Counted from the stretch's first letter, positions 49,563-58,523 are shown. The stretch is DNA of 64,000 nt from CAVVAY01 sp963746465 (GCA_963746465.1 CAVVAY010000004.1:186001-250000), one strand, 5' to 3'. A program made the numbers and translations. The notes: generated from the sequence alone by a model not told the origin.

Positions 49563-50832
49563 CGACTTGCGACTGCGGACACGTGCAGCCGGCCGGGCTC
49601 AGTCGACGCCGGCTGCTCGGTGCGGCCGGCGCGGCGGCGGCGCTCGGCGTCGTCGGCGGGCTCGCGAGCGACACCGCGTCGAGCCGCTATGCCTTCGCCG
49701 GCCCGGCGTACAGCGGTGACGTGCTGGTGGTCCTGAGCCTGCGCGGCGGCTTCGACGGACTCTCGGCCGTGGTTCCTGTCGCTGACCCGGCGTACGCCTC
49801 CGCCCGGCCCGGCATCGGCATCCCGGCCGGCGCGCTGCTGCCCCTGGACGCGACCTTCGGGATGCACCCGGCGCTGGGCCCGCTCAAGCGGTTCTGGGAC
49901 GCCGGGCAGCTGGCCGCGGTGCACGCCGCCGGCCAGCCGGACCCGACCCGGTCGCACTTCCGCGCGATGGAGGAGATGGAGCGAGCGGCTCCCGGCTCCG
50001 GCGTGCGCACCGGCTGGCTGGACCGGGTCAGCTCGGCGGAGGGGCCGGGGTCGGCCTTCGCCACCGTCGGCGTCGGCGTCGAGGCGAACCAGCGCGCACT
50101 GCTCGGCTCCGCACCGGAGCTGCTGATGGGGTCGGTCGAGGACTTCGCCCTGTCCGGTGCCGACGACGCCAGCGAGCGGGCGCGCTGGACGGCCGCCCTG
50201 GAGGCGATGCACCGCGGCGCGCGGGCCGAGGTGGCCGCGCCGGCGCGGCTCACTCTCAACGCGATCGGTACGGCGGCTGCCCTGCAGGACACCGAGTACA
50301 CCGCGGCGAACGGTGCGGCCTACCCCGACGGTGACCTGGCAGACGCGCTTCGCGACGTGGCCCGACTCGTCAAGGCCGACGTCGGCCTGCGGGTCGCGAC
50401 CGTCGACTTCGGCGACTGGGACATGCATGCCGGGACTCGGCCGGGCCGACGGCGGCTGGATGTCCCGGCAGCTCACCGAGCTCGGCGAGGCACTCGCGGC
50501 GTTCGCGACCGACCTCGGTGACGCACTCGAGCCGGGTGTCGCTGGTGACGCTCTCGGAGTTCGGCCGCCGGGTGCGCGAGAACGCCTCCGGCGGCCTGGA
50601 CCACGGGCACGGCAACCTGATGCTGCTGCTCGGCGGAGGGGTCGTCGGCGGCCGGGTGCACGGTGCCTGGCCGGGCCTCGACCCTGCCGGGCTGGTCGAC
50701 GGTGACCTGCCGGCGTCCAACGACTACCGGCTGGTGCTCGCCGAGCTGCTCGAGCGGCGCTGCCAGGTGCCTGCGTCGGCGGTGTTCCCCGGTCTGGGCA
50801 GCGCTCGGCTCGGCGTCGCGCGCGCTCGCTGA
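49559..50832 (+). pseudogene. DUF1501 gene with two single-base frameshifts
   Basis: A DUF1501 (sulfatase-fold-like, Tat-exported) gene, partner of DUF1800. The Tat signal is SRRRLLGAAGAAAALG. The first frame runs to DFGDWDMHAG; the family sequence then continues as GLGRADGGWMSRQLTELGEAL in the next frame and as VSLVTLSEFGRRVRENASGG and DHGHGNLMLLLGGG in the third. Removing one G from the run at 50432-50434 and one G near 50529 restores a full protein of about 423 residues. There are no other lesions, so this is either very recent inactivation or sequence error. Confidence 0.85.
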
Positions 50833-51210
50833 CTACTGGCCGGGTCGGACGATCTGCTGAAACACCCAGCCGTTGCCGTCCGGATCGGCGAAGCGGACGA
50901 ACCGGCCCCAGGGCTGCTCGTCGACCTCGCTGGCGTCGACCCCGCGACCCACCAGCTCGGCCCGGGCGGCATCGGCGTCGGCCACCACGCACTGGATCCC
51001 CTGCTGCGACCCGGGCGACATGTCCAGGCCGAGGCCGGTGCCGAAGGCGATCGAGCAGGCGGAGCCGGGCGGGGTGAGCTGCACGAAACGAAGCTCGGCG
51101 TTGACCACCTGGTCGAAGTCGGCGTGGAAGCCGACCTGGTCGACGTAGAACGCCTTGGCGCGGTCGACGTCGGTGACAGGGACGAAGACGAGCTCGAGCT
51201 TGATGTCCAT
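50833..51210 (-). CDS. VOC-superfamily (glyoxalase-like) protein
   Basis: A 125-residue vicinal-oxygen-chelate protein with two beta-alpha-beta-beta-beta units: LELVFVPVTDVDRAKAFYVDQVGF and QCVVADADAARAELVGRGVD, ending WGRFVRFADPDGNGWVFQQ. These small proteins bind a metal and diverse substrates or drugs; no specific activity is assigned. ATG 51210 was chosen since TAGGTT ends 7 nt before it. It is immediately convergent with the DUF1501 gene. Confidence 0.88.
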   Translation of the reverse strand: MDIKLELVFVPVTDVDRAKAFYVDQVGFHADFDQVVNAELRFVQLTPPGSACSIAFGTGLGLDMSPGSQQGIQCVVADADAARAELVGRGVDASEVDEQPWGRFVRFADPDGNGWVFQQIVRPGQ

Positions 51211-51217
51211 GACGGGC

Positions 51218-51223
51218 AACCTA
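51218..51223 (-). promoter_or_regulatory. -10 element TAGGTT, leaderless promoter
   Basis: Minus-strand TAGGTT ends 7 nt before the ATG of the VOC gene at 51210; no ribosome-binding site. Confidence 0.5.
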
Positions 51224-51260
51224 GTCACCAGGTCCGACAACTATCACCCGCTCGGGCCCG

Positions 51261-52590
51261 TCAGGTCAGTGGTGGGTCGGTGCTCTTGGTGTAGGTCTTG
51301 CCCAGGGGGCTGGTCCAGGTCTTGGTTCCGGTGTCGGGGTGGTAGGTGAGTGTCCAGAGGCCGTGGGTCTTGGCGTTGTGGTGTTGCCGGCACAGGGGTC
51401 CGAGGTTGACCCGGATGGTTCGTCCGTGGTGGGCGTAGGTGACCACGTGGTCGCAGTCGCACTGGGCTGCGGGGCGGTTGCAGGCGGGGAACCCGCAGGT
51501 CCGGTCCCGGGCGGCGATGAACGCGCGCAGCTGGTCCGAGGGCCGGTAGGTGGTGGCGCCGCGGTCCAGGAGCTGGCCGGTGTGCGGGTGGGTGGTCCAC
51601 CGGACCCAGTCCCGCTGGCTGGCCATCTGCCTCGCGAGGGGTGCCGGGATGGGGCCGTAGCCGGGGATCTCACCCGGATGGTCGGCCATCCCCAACGCGG
51701 TGGGCAGGTCGAGCACGACGGCGGCGGTCTGCGCGCCGCCGCAGGAGCACCTGGGCAGTCGTCGGCTGCTTGCGGTTGTGTCCGGGCCGGTGGTGTCGCT
51801 GGTCTGGGCACCTCCGGCGGGGTTGGGTCCGAGGACGGCGTCGACCAGGGCGTCGACGCGGAGCGCGTCCAGGCCGGGGTCGTTCCCGGCGCCGGCCCGC
51901 AGCAGGTCCTGGGTGGCCTTGGCGCGGGCGGTCAGGGTGTCCCACACGTCCTCGGCGACCGGGGCCGGCATGGTCATCCAGAACGACTGCATCCCATCGG
52001 GTTGCGGCATCGCCTCGATGGTGCGGGCCGCGACCGCCTGGTGGTGCCGGTCGGCCGCGGACTGGGGGTCCGCGGTGAGCACCGCCCGCCGGACGGTGCG
52101 CTTGAACTCGCCCAGGCTCTGGTCGGTCGCCCGGCCCAGCACCCGGTCCTGCACCGCGGCCGCTTCCGGGTCGGGCAGGTCCGCGGACCGCGCCGGCCAG
52201 GTGCGCGGCCTGCAGGTAGGTGATGTCCCCGGCCCGCAACGCTGACAAGGCGCCACCGAGGCGGTCCCGCAGCTCCAGGGCCACCATCGTCCGGTCCCCG
52301 GCGGTCGAGGGAGACAGCCGCAGCGCGGCGCCGATCTCGAACCGGGCCTCCTCCGCCGGCCGGCCCGCGGCCTCGGTCGCCTCGGCCACCGCCGCGATCG
52401 CTGCCTGCTGCAGCCCGTCCAGCATCGACCGGCACCGCTCGATCGCCCGGATCAGGTCCACCCGACCTTCACCGTCGAGGGCGTACGGGTCGAGCCGGCC
52501 CAGCCAGGGCACCGCCGCCAGATCGGCCGGGCCGTCAGCGACCAGGCGCACCATCTCGGTGCCCAGACCCACCTCGATCACCGAATGCAT
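51261..52590 (-). pseudogene. DUF222/HNH endonuclease gene with one frameshift
   Basis: A DUF222-HNH (13E12-type) gene of about 442 codons if repaired. The first frame gives the N-terminal DUF222 part to DITYLQAAHLAG; the sequence then continues one base out of frame as ADLPDPEAAAVQDRVLGR and to the C-terminal HNH nuclease with CGFPACNRPAAQCDCDHVV and LCRQHHNAKTHGLW. Removing one C/G near 52184 would join them as LAGAVADLPDPEA. TAGGTT at 52594-52599 lies just before the ATG, so a GTG at 52581 may be the true start. These genes are often multicopy and dispensable. Confidence 0.85.
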
Positions 52591-52640
52591 ACGACGAACC
52601 TAGAGACAGGGTCGGACACAACCCCCCACCCAGAATCCCA

Positions 52641-52649
52641 TTGTCCACA
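52641..52649. promoter_or_regulatory. DnaA-box-like TTGTCCACA
   Basis: Exact TTGTCCACA nonamer 51 bp upstream of the DUF222/HNH gene, the third identical copy in intergenic DNA of this window. Confidence 0.4.
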
Positions 52650-52686
52650 AGGCGATCCGGTCCTATGTCGAAGACGACGAAAGGCG

Positions 52687-52705
52687 CGCCGCGGATCGCG
52701 GCGCA
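52687..52705 (-). terminator. Terminator hairpin after the NlpC/P60 gene
   Basis: GCGCCGCG and CGCGGCGC form an 8-bp perfect stem with a 3-base loop, 29 bp after the stop of the NlpC/P60 gene. Read on the minus strand the stem is followed by GCCTTTCG, a weak U-tract. Confidence 0.6.
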
Positions 52706-52733
52706 CCCTTCGGAGGCAGTCGTTCAGCCGGTG

Positions 52734-53216
52734 CTAGCGCACCCGGCCGAAGAAGTGGCCGCTCGACCAGATGTGGTCGCGACGGACCCGGGTACCCGAG
52801 TACGGCGCGTGCCAGATGTAGCCGTGCCCGGCGTAGATCGCGACGTGGTAGATGCCGCCACCGCCGTAGAAGAACACCAGGTCGCCGCGACGGGCGTTGC
52901 TGCGGCTGATCCGCTTGACCTTGCCGGCCTGGGCGGACGACGAGTGTGGCAGCGACTTGCCGAGGTGCGAGTACACCCAGCGAGTGAGGCCGGAGCAGTC
53001 GAAGCGGTGCGGGCCGACACCGCCGTAGGCGTAGGGCGAGCCCTTGCGGGTGCGCGCCCAGTCGACGGCGGCGTTGCCCTTCTGCGCCGTGATCACAGCG
53101 GACGCGCCGGACGTTGTGGGGCCAACAGCCGAGAAGGCGAAGAGGCCGAACGCCAGACCGAGGACGAGAAAGAACGTGGTGAGCAGGCGGGCAGGGGCGA
53201 GTCGTGTCGCGGACAT
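52734..53216 (-). CDS. NlpC/P60 cell-wall endopeptidase
   Basis: A 160-residue secreted peptidase. A signal peptide covers about 1-38, then one NlpC/P60 domain with catalytic Cys74 in RFDCSGLTRWVY, His124 in YHVAIYAGHGYIWHAP and a third polar residue near His136. Such enzymes cut gamma-glutamyl-diaminopimelate bonds in stem peptides. There is no extra wall-binding domain. AAGGA precedes the ATG. The long 5' leader carries a ydaO-type riboswitch, so c-di-AMP probably controls expression. Confidence 0.93.
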   Translation of the reverse strand: MSATRLAPARLLTTFFLVLGLAFGLFAFSAVGPTTSGASAVITAQKGNAAVDWARTRKGSPYAYGGVGPHRFDCSGLTRWVYSHLGKSLPHSSSAQAGKVKRISRSNARRGDLVFFYGGGGIYHVAIYAGHGYIWHAPYSGTRVRRDHIWSSGHFFGRVR

Positions 53217-53232
53217 GCATTCCTTCGGGATC

Positions 53233-53402
53233 CGCCTACGAGGAGTGTCCTGTCGGGTTCGGGCGCCGAAGTTGCCCGGCCACTATCCGTGGCTTAACCC
53301 CAAGGCCGCGTCCCTGAGGTCGCGACCGCCGTGCTGGGTTCTCCGCCCCTGCCATATCGACGTACGTCGGTCACTCGCGCAGTGGCAGGGCTCGGCGTCC
53401 AC
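53233..53402 (-). promoter_or_regulatory. ydaO/yuaA c-di-AMP riboswitch
   Basis: The leader of the NlpC/P60 gene, read on the minus strand, contains the ydaO landmarks in order: GGACGCCGAGCCCTGCCA, then GGCAGGGGCGGAGAACCCA, CTTGGGGTTAAGCCACGG, GCCCGAACCCGACAG and CTCGTAGGCGGA just before the ribosome site. Actinobacterial ydaO elements in front of Rpf and NlpC/P60 genes have the same blocks, and high c-di-AMP turns them off. The 5' boundary is approximate. Confidence 0.85.
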
Positions 53403-53444
53403 GCGGTGGCCCCACCGGTACCGGTGAGGACTTGTGCTGTCCCC

Positions 53445-53450
53445 TACCTT
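53445..53450 (+). promoter_or_regulatory. -10-like element TACCTT before the K+ channel gene
   Basis: TACCTT followed by GC, 94 nt before the GTG at 53545 and upstream of the divergent riboswitch. The rest of the 328-bp gap (53217-53544) holds the riboswitch and, as far as I can see, no gene. Confidence 0.3.
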
Positions 53451-53544
53451 GCGGCACGCCGGGCAGTGGTCTTGACCAAATCAGCGAAGGAACCCGGAAA
53501 TGTGATGCGGCTAACGGGATTCCGGGGGTTGAGATGGACCAATA

Positions 53545-54631
53545 GTGATGGTGCATGCGCACCACGTGACCTCCATATGGCTGAATGGTGCCGTGGACGA
53601 CCGGTGGGAGCTGCGGCTGCCGAGGGGTGCCCCCGTGGCTCCGCTGCTCGCAATCGGCCGCCGGGTGGCCATCGCGGTCGCGATCGTGCTCGTCAACTGG
53701 GCCGTCGTCCTCATCGAACGTGACGGCTACAACGACAGCGCGGACGGCGTGCTGTCGACCATCGACGCGCTGTACTACACGACGGTCACGCTCTCGACGA
53801 CCGGCTACGGCGACATCACGCCGGTGACCACATCAGCCCGCCTGATCAACGCGCTGATCGTCACGCCGATGCGCTTCCTGTTCGTCCTCGTGCTCGTCGG
53901 CACCACGATCCAGGTGCTCACCGAACGTTCCCGCGACCAGTTCAAGGTCGCTCGCTGGAGGTCTCGCGTGCAGGACCACATCGTCATCTGCGGCTACGGA
54001 ACCAAGGGACGCAGCGCGGTGCGCGCGCTGCGCCAGCAGGAGATGCCGGCCGACCACATCGTCGTCGATCGAGTCCGACCCCGAGAACGTCCGGCAGGCA
54101 TCGGCCGACGGACTCGTCACGGTGCACGGCTCGTCGACCCGCGACTCGGTGCTGAACGAGGCCGAGGTAGGGAGGGCCAAGGCGGTCATCGTCGCCGTCG
54201 ACACCGACGACACCGCCGTGCTCACCACGCTCACCATCCGGCAGCTCGCGCCGAAGATCACCCTGGTCGCAGCGGTGCGCGAGGAGGAGAACGCCGACCT
54301 GCTGATCCAGAGCGGTGCGAGCTCGGTCATCACGTCCTCGGCCGCCGCGGGCCGGCTGCTCGGACTGGCAACCGAGAGCCCCCGCGCTGTGGCGATCGTG
54401 GAGGACCTGATCGCTGTCGGCTCCGGCCTGGACCTGATGGAACGGGACGTGGCCCCGGAGGAGGTCGGGCTGCCTTCGCGGACGCTGCCCGTGCCGGTGC
54501 TCGCGGTCGTCCGCGACGGCAGGACGCTGACCTACGACAACGCCGAGTGCGAGACCCTGCGGGCCGGCGACCGGATCGTCTACGTCGGCAGCAACGGTGG
54601 CGAGCACGGGGTCGTGCCGGCCCACCAGTGA
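53545..54631 (+). pseudogene. TrkA-type potassium channel gene with one frameshift
   Basis: A two-helix ion channel with RCK domain. The first part has helix 1 (AIAVAIVLVNWAVVLIE), the pore LYYTTVTLSTTGYGDITP with the K+ filter TTGYGD, helix 2 (RFLFVLVLVGTTIQVL) and the Rossmann start HIVICGYGTKGRSAVRAL. At 54067 an extra G breaks the frame; without it VVIESDPENVRQASADGLVTV would continue into the TrkA-N and TrkA-C parts (VHGSSTRDSVLNEAEV to DRIVYVG). No other lesion is present. Start GTG 53545 is uncertain. It may be a recent knockout or a sequence error. Confidence 0.85.
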
Positions 54632-54656
54632 GCGGAAGACGCCCGCGCCGGTCGCG

Positions 54657-54662
54657 TAGTCT
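54657..54662 (+). promoter_or_regulatory. -10 element TAGTCT for prfB
   Basis: TAGTCT ends 8 nt before the prfB GTG at 54671, with no ribosome-binding site between them. Confidence 0.5.
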
Positions 54663-54670
54663 TCCTGCAC

Positions 54671-55783
54671 GTGGCACCCGTGGACGTCCCCGAGCAGCTC
54701 AAGGAGCTCGACCAGACCCTGACGAGCATCGAGACCGTCCTCGACCTGGACGCGATGCGCCGGGACCTGGCCGACCTCAACGAGCAGGCAGCCGCACCTG
54801 ACCTCTGGGACGACCAGGACCATGCGCAGCAGGTCACCAGCCGGCTCTCGCACCTGCAGGGTGAGCTGTCACGGGTCGAGTCGCTGCGCCGGCGGCTGGA
54901 CGACCTCTCGGTTCTCTTCGAGCTGGCTGAGGACGAGAGCGACGCAGACACCCTCGCCGAGGCAGAGGCCGAGCTCACCGCGATCCGCAAGACCCTGGGC
55001 GAGCTCGAGGTCCGCACCCTGCTGTCCGGCGAGTACGACCAGCGCGAGGCGCTCGTGACCATCCGCGCTGAGGCTGGTGGCGTGGACGCCGCGGACTTCA
55101 CCGAGATGCTCATGCGGATGTACCTGCGCTGGGCAGAGCGACACAACTACCCGGCCGAGGTCCTCGACACGTCGTACGGCGAGGAGGCGGGCCTGAAGTC
55201 GGCCACGTTCCAGGTGAAGATTCCCTACGCCTACGGCACCCTCTCGGTCGAGCAGGGGACCCACCGGTTGGTGCGCATCTCGCCCTTCGACAACCAGGGT
55301 CGCCGTCAGACGTCGTTCGCCGGCGTCGAGGTGCTCCCGGTCACCGAGACGACCGACCACATCGAGATCCCCGAGAACGACCTGCGCATCGACGTCTTCC
55401 GGTCCTCGGGTCCCGGGGGCCAGTCGGTGAACACCACCGACTCGGCCGTGCGCATCACGCACATCCCCACCGGCATCGTGGTGTCCTGCCAGAACGAGAA
55501 GTCGCAGATCCAGAACCGCGCGGCGGCGCTGCGAGTCCTGCAGTCGCGCTTGCTCGAGCGGCGCCGGGCCGAGGACAAGGCCGAGATGGACGCGCTCAAG
55601 GGTGACAGCGGCGGGTCGTGGGGCAACCAGATGCGCTCCTACGTGCTGCACCCGTACCAGATGGTGAAGGACCTCCGCACCGAGTACGAGACCGGCAACA
55701 CCTCGGCGGTGCTCGACGGCGAGATCGACGAGTTCATCGAGGCCGGCGTCCGCTGGCGCAAGCAGATGGAGAAGGCCGTCTGA
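54671..55783 (+). CDS. prfB: Peptide chain release factor 2
   Basis: A 370-residue class I release factor that ends translation at UGA and UAA. The stop-codon-reading tripeptide SPF is at 204-206 (RISPFDNQGRR) and the peptidyl-tRNA hydrolysis motif GGQ at 249-251 (SSGPGGQSVN). The frame is open throughout: there is no in-frame UGA near codon 25, so the programmed +1 frameshift of many bacterial prfB genes is absent, as usual in Actinobacteria. The gene is probably leaderless. It is intact although its neighbours on both sides carry frameshifts. Confidence 0.96.
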   Translation: MAPVDVPEQLKELDQTLTSIETVLDLDAMRRDLADLNEQAAAPDLWDDQDHAQQVTSRLSHLQGELSRVESLRRRLDDLSVLFELAEDESDADTLAEAEAELTAIRKTLGELEVRTLLSGEYDQREALVTIRAEAGGVDAADFTEMLMRMYLRWAERHNYPAEVLDTSYGEEAGLKSATFQVKIPYAYGTLSVEQGTHRLVRISPFDNQGRRQTSFAGVEVLPVTETTDHIEIPENDLRIDVFRSSGPGGQSVNTTDSAVRITHIPTGIVVSCQNEKSQIQNRAAALRVLQSRLLERRRAEDKAEMDALKGDSGGSWGNQMRSYVLHPYQMVKDLRTEYETGNTSAVLDGEIDEFIEAGVRWRKQMEKAV

Positions 55784-55818
55784 CCTCTCGAATGCCGCGC
55801 ACCGTAGATGTCTGATCA

Positions 55819-55833
55819 ACAGTCAGTGACTGT
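55819..55833. repeat. Palindrome ACAGTCA-G-TGACTGT
   Basis: A perfect 7-1-7 palindrome 36 bp after the prfB stop. It may be an operator for the following gene or a weak hairpin; there is no U-tract. Confidence 0.5.
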
Positions 55834-55880
55834 CCCGCCCTTTCGTGTGACCGTTGGGGCCAAATGGCCCTGGGAGGGGT

Positions 55881-55910
55881 TTTACCGGGTACACATGTGG
55901 TCATTACCTT
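55881..55910 (+). promoter_or_regulatory. Candidate promoter TTTACC-18-TACCTT
   Basis: TTTACC (55881-55886) and TACCTT (55905-55910) with an 18-bp spacer, about 140 nt before the ATG of the LPXTG surface protein gene. The predicted leader contains two perfect palindromes. Confidence 0.45.
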
Positions 55911-55941
55911 GCAGCAGCAGTGCGGGGAAGCTTTGATCCGC

Positions 55942-55979
55942 GACCGTCGACGGTCACCTGACAGGTCCCACGTGGGACC
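55942..55979. repeat. Two perfect palindromes in the surface-protein leader
   Basis: GACCGTCGACGGTC (55942-55955, 14 bp) and GGTCCCACGTGGGACC (55964-55979, 16 bp) are both perfect palindromes, 8 bp apart, between the promoter and start codon of the LPXTG protein gene. They could be operators or RNA hairpins. Confidence 0.6.
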
Positions 55980-56049
55980 GAAGGGTCGCGGGGAGCCCAG
56001 TGGTGAGACCGGCCCCTTCCAACAGAACGACGGTCTAGAGGGGTCGGCA

Positions 56050-57702
56050 ATGAGGACAACCATGGCTCGACGATTGCTGCACATCGCAGCCGCGATCACG
56101 GTGACGGCGGCGAGTTTCTCGTTGGCCGCCGGAACAGCACAGGCCACCGAAGGGGACGACGGCGGCTCCGAGGCCGGGCAGACCGAGGTCGTCTGCGTCG
56201 CCACGGTTGACCCGGACGACGTCAAGGTGCGCTATGACGGTGACGCGTTCCACGCGACCGTGAAGTACACCGGGCCCACGCTGTGCGCCGGGGCCTCTGC
56301 CACCGTCTCGTTGAACTCCTACCAGACGCAGGGCCCCACGTGGCCCAGCAGCGGCACGCAGAAGTTCGTCGATCACGCCCAGTTCACGATCGATGCCGCC
56401 CACCTCTCCGGGACCATGACGGTCGATGTCCCGGCCTGCTTCTTCCAGACAGACCTCTATTGGGGAGACACGACGTATGACGGGACGGACGGACCGATCC
56501 CGCACTACAACGACGTCCGCATCGAGGGCTTGATCGATTCGCGCACCGGCGGCGAGGCCTGTCAGCCGCCGCCGTTGGACGCCAAGGGTTCCTTCACGGT
56601 GCGCTGCGACGCCGACGGTGCCGTGGTGACGGTGGGACAGCTCAGCAACGAGCCGGGCGTGACCTGGGAAGCTTGTCGTCAACGGCACGCCGCGCAGCGT
56701 CGCCACTGGTGACGTCGTGCAGGTCGCCGCGGAGTCCGCGCTGGTGCTGCGGTGGACCCACGGAAAAGACACCTCGGTCGAGCAGAGCGAGACCGCGCCG
56801 AAAGCCTGCCCCCGGCGGTCACGCCGGCCTCGGGTGAGCTCAGCGTCGTCTGCACGGCGACCGGTGCTTCGGTGCACCTCGGCCCCCTGAGCCAGGGCTC
56901 CGCGACCGGCGGCGGCTTCGCACTCGTCGTCAATGGGACCGCGACTCCCGTGACCAATGGCCAGGCGGACATAGCCGTTCCGGGTGGGGCAGCGCTCGTG
57001 CTGCGGTACCAGCCGGCGAGTGGGCCCGCGGTGGCCCTGGACGACGCGACGGCACCGGCTGCCTGCACGACAGTCACCGTCGCCCCCCAGCGCGGGCTGA
57101 CGCTGGCGAAGTCGGTGTCGCCCACCGGTGCGGCTTCTGTTGGCGCGACCCTGACCTACACGCTCGTGGTCACGGCGACCGGTAACGCGGAGCAGACAGG
57201 CGTCACCGTGAGCGACTACCTCCCCGGCCACGCGCCGGGCAGCGCGTCCGGGAGCACTGTCTACGTCGCTGGTTCGGCGACCTGCTCCGGCGCCGGGACC
57301 TGCAATGCAGCGTACGACGCCGCGACCCACCAGGTGACTTGGGGACTGGGCACGATGGCCGCCGGCTCTAGCCGCTCAGTCTCCTTCCAGGCGATCATCG
57401 CCGAGCCCACGCCGGAGGCCGACGGCGGCATCGACGCGTTCGACATTGAGAACGTCGGTGCTGTGAGGTCGGCGCAGGTACCCGCCGTGGCGTCGAACGA
57501 GGTGGTCACTCCGGTGGCAGCGGTGCAGGGGACGAAGGCCGGGCAGTCTGGGGGAGGCTCAACGCCAGGTAGCACCGCTGGCGGCATGCTTCCGCGCACG
57601 GGCAGCAGTGCCTCACTGGTCCGGACCCTCGGGATCGGTGGCCTGTTGATTCTCCTCGGTGTTGGCCTGGTCAGCCTGCCGGTGGCACGCCGGCGCAGCT
57701 GA
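56050..57702 (+). pseudogene. LPXTG-anchored DUF11 surface protein gene with two indels
   Basis: A secreted, wall-anchored protein of about 550 residues if repaired. Signal peptide ends near AQA (residue 33). After a domain of unknown type come two related units of about 80 residues, each with VVNGT, ALVLR and a closing C, then a DUF11 domain (LAKSVSPTGAASVGATLTYTLVVTATGN) and a sortase signal LPRTG, hydrophobic stretch and RRRS tail. An extra A near 56669 (WELVVNG restored on removal) and a missing C in the C-run at 56809-56813 break the frame. AGAGGGG precedes the ATG by 6 nt. Confidence 0.8.
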
Positions 57703-57730
57703 CGGCAGACGAGGCACAGCAACACGTCGG

Positions 57731-57754
57731 GAGGCCCCGGATGTCCGGGGCCTC
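57731..57754 (+). terminator. Terminator hairpin before ftsE
   Basis: GAGGCCCCGG and CCGGGGCCTC form a perfect 10-bp stem with a 4-base loop, 28 bp after the surface-protein stop, followed by TCGGCTGTTGT. It separates that gene from the ftsE promoter. Confidence 0.75.
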
Positions 57755-57769
57755 TCGGCTGTTGTCGCG

Positions 57770-57775
57770 TAGACT
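57770..57775 (+). promoter_or_regulatory. -10 element TAGACT of ftsEX
   Basis: TAGACT directly after the terminator, 58 nt before the ftsE start. Confidence 0.45.
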
Positions 57776-57833
57776 CGCGGGGCGGCCGCCGGTGGCGGCC
57801 GGGTGCCCCCGACACCCGGTAAGTGATGGCCCC

Positions 57834-58523
57834 GTGATCCGCCTCGAGAACGTCACCAAGCTGTACCCCTCCCAGACCCGCCCGGCCCTCAGCGACGTCA
57901 CGGTCGAGATCGGCAAGGGCGAGTTCGTCTTCCTCGTCGGCCAGTCCGGATCCGGGAAGTCGACCTTCCTGCGGCTGATCCTCAAGGAGGAGCGCGCGAC
58001 CAGCGGCCAGGTGCACGTCGCCGGCAAGGACCTCGCCCGGCTGTCCAGCTGGAAGGTGCCGGCGCTGCGCCGCCAGGTCGGGACGGTCTTCCAGGACTTC
58101 CGGCTGCTGAACAACAAGACGGTCCAGGAGAACGTCGCCTTCGCACTGGAGGTGATCGGCCGGCCGCGGCACCAGATCGCCAAGGTGGTGCCCGAGGTGC
58201 TCGACCTGGTGGGGCTCAAGGGCAAGGAGAACCGCAAGCCCGACGAGCTCTCCGGCGGCGAGCAGCAGCGGGTGGCCATCGCCCGGGCGTTCGTCAACCG
58301 GCCGATGATCCTGATCGCCGACGAGCCGACCGGCAACCTCGACCCGCTGACGAGTGTCGGCATCATGCGGCTGCTGGACCGGATCAACCGCACCGGCACC
58401 ACGGTGGTCATGGCCACCCACGACGACGACATCGTCGACCAGATGCGCCGCCGGGTGATCGAGCTCGAGTCCGGAAAGGTCGTCCGGGACCAGTCGCGGG
58501 GTGTCTACGGCTACTCGCACTGA
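57834..58523 (+). CDS. ftsE: Cell division ABC ATPase FtsE
   Basis: A 229-residue ABC ATPase. Walker A GQSGSGKST (Lys42), Q-loop VFQDFRLL, signature LSGGEQQRVAIARA and Walker B LIADEPTGNLDP are all intact. With FtsX it forms the complex that activates peptidoglycan hydrolases at the division site. GTG 57834 gives the usual FtsE start MIRLENVTKLYP. The M23 hydrolase three genes on is its likely target. Confidence 0.96.
   Translation: MIRLENVTKLYPSQTRPALSDVTVEIGKGEFVFLVGQSGSGKSTFLRLILKEERATSGQVHVAGKDLARLSSWKVPALRRQVGTVFQDFRLLNNKTVQENVAFALEVIGRPRHQIAKVVPEVLDLVGLKGKENRKPDELSGGEQQRVAIARAFVNRPMILIADEPTGNLDPLTSVGIMRLLDRINRTGTTVVMATHDDDIVDQMRRRVIELESGKVVRDQSRGVYGYSH

Noticed and set aside
54671..54800. 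Programmed +1 frameshift in prfB.
   Set aside because: The frame is open from GTG to stop with no internal UGA, so no recoding is needed.
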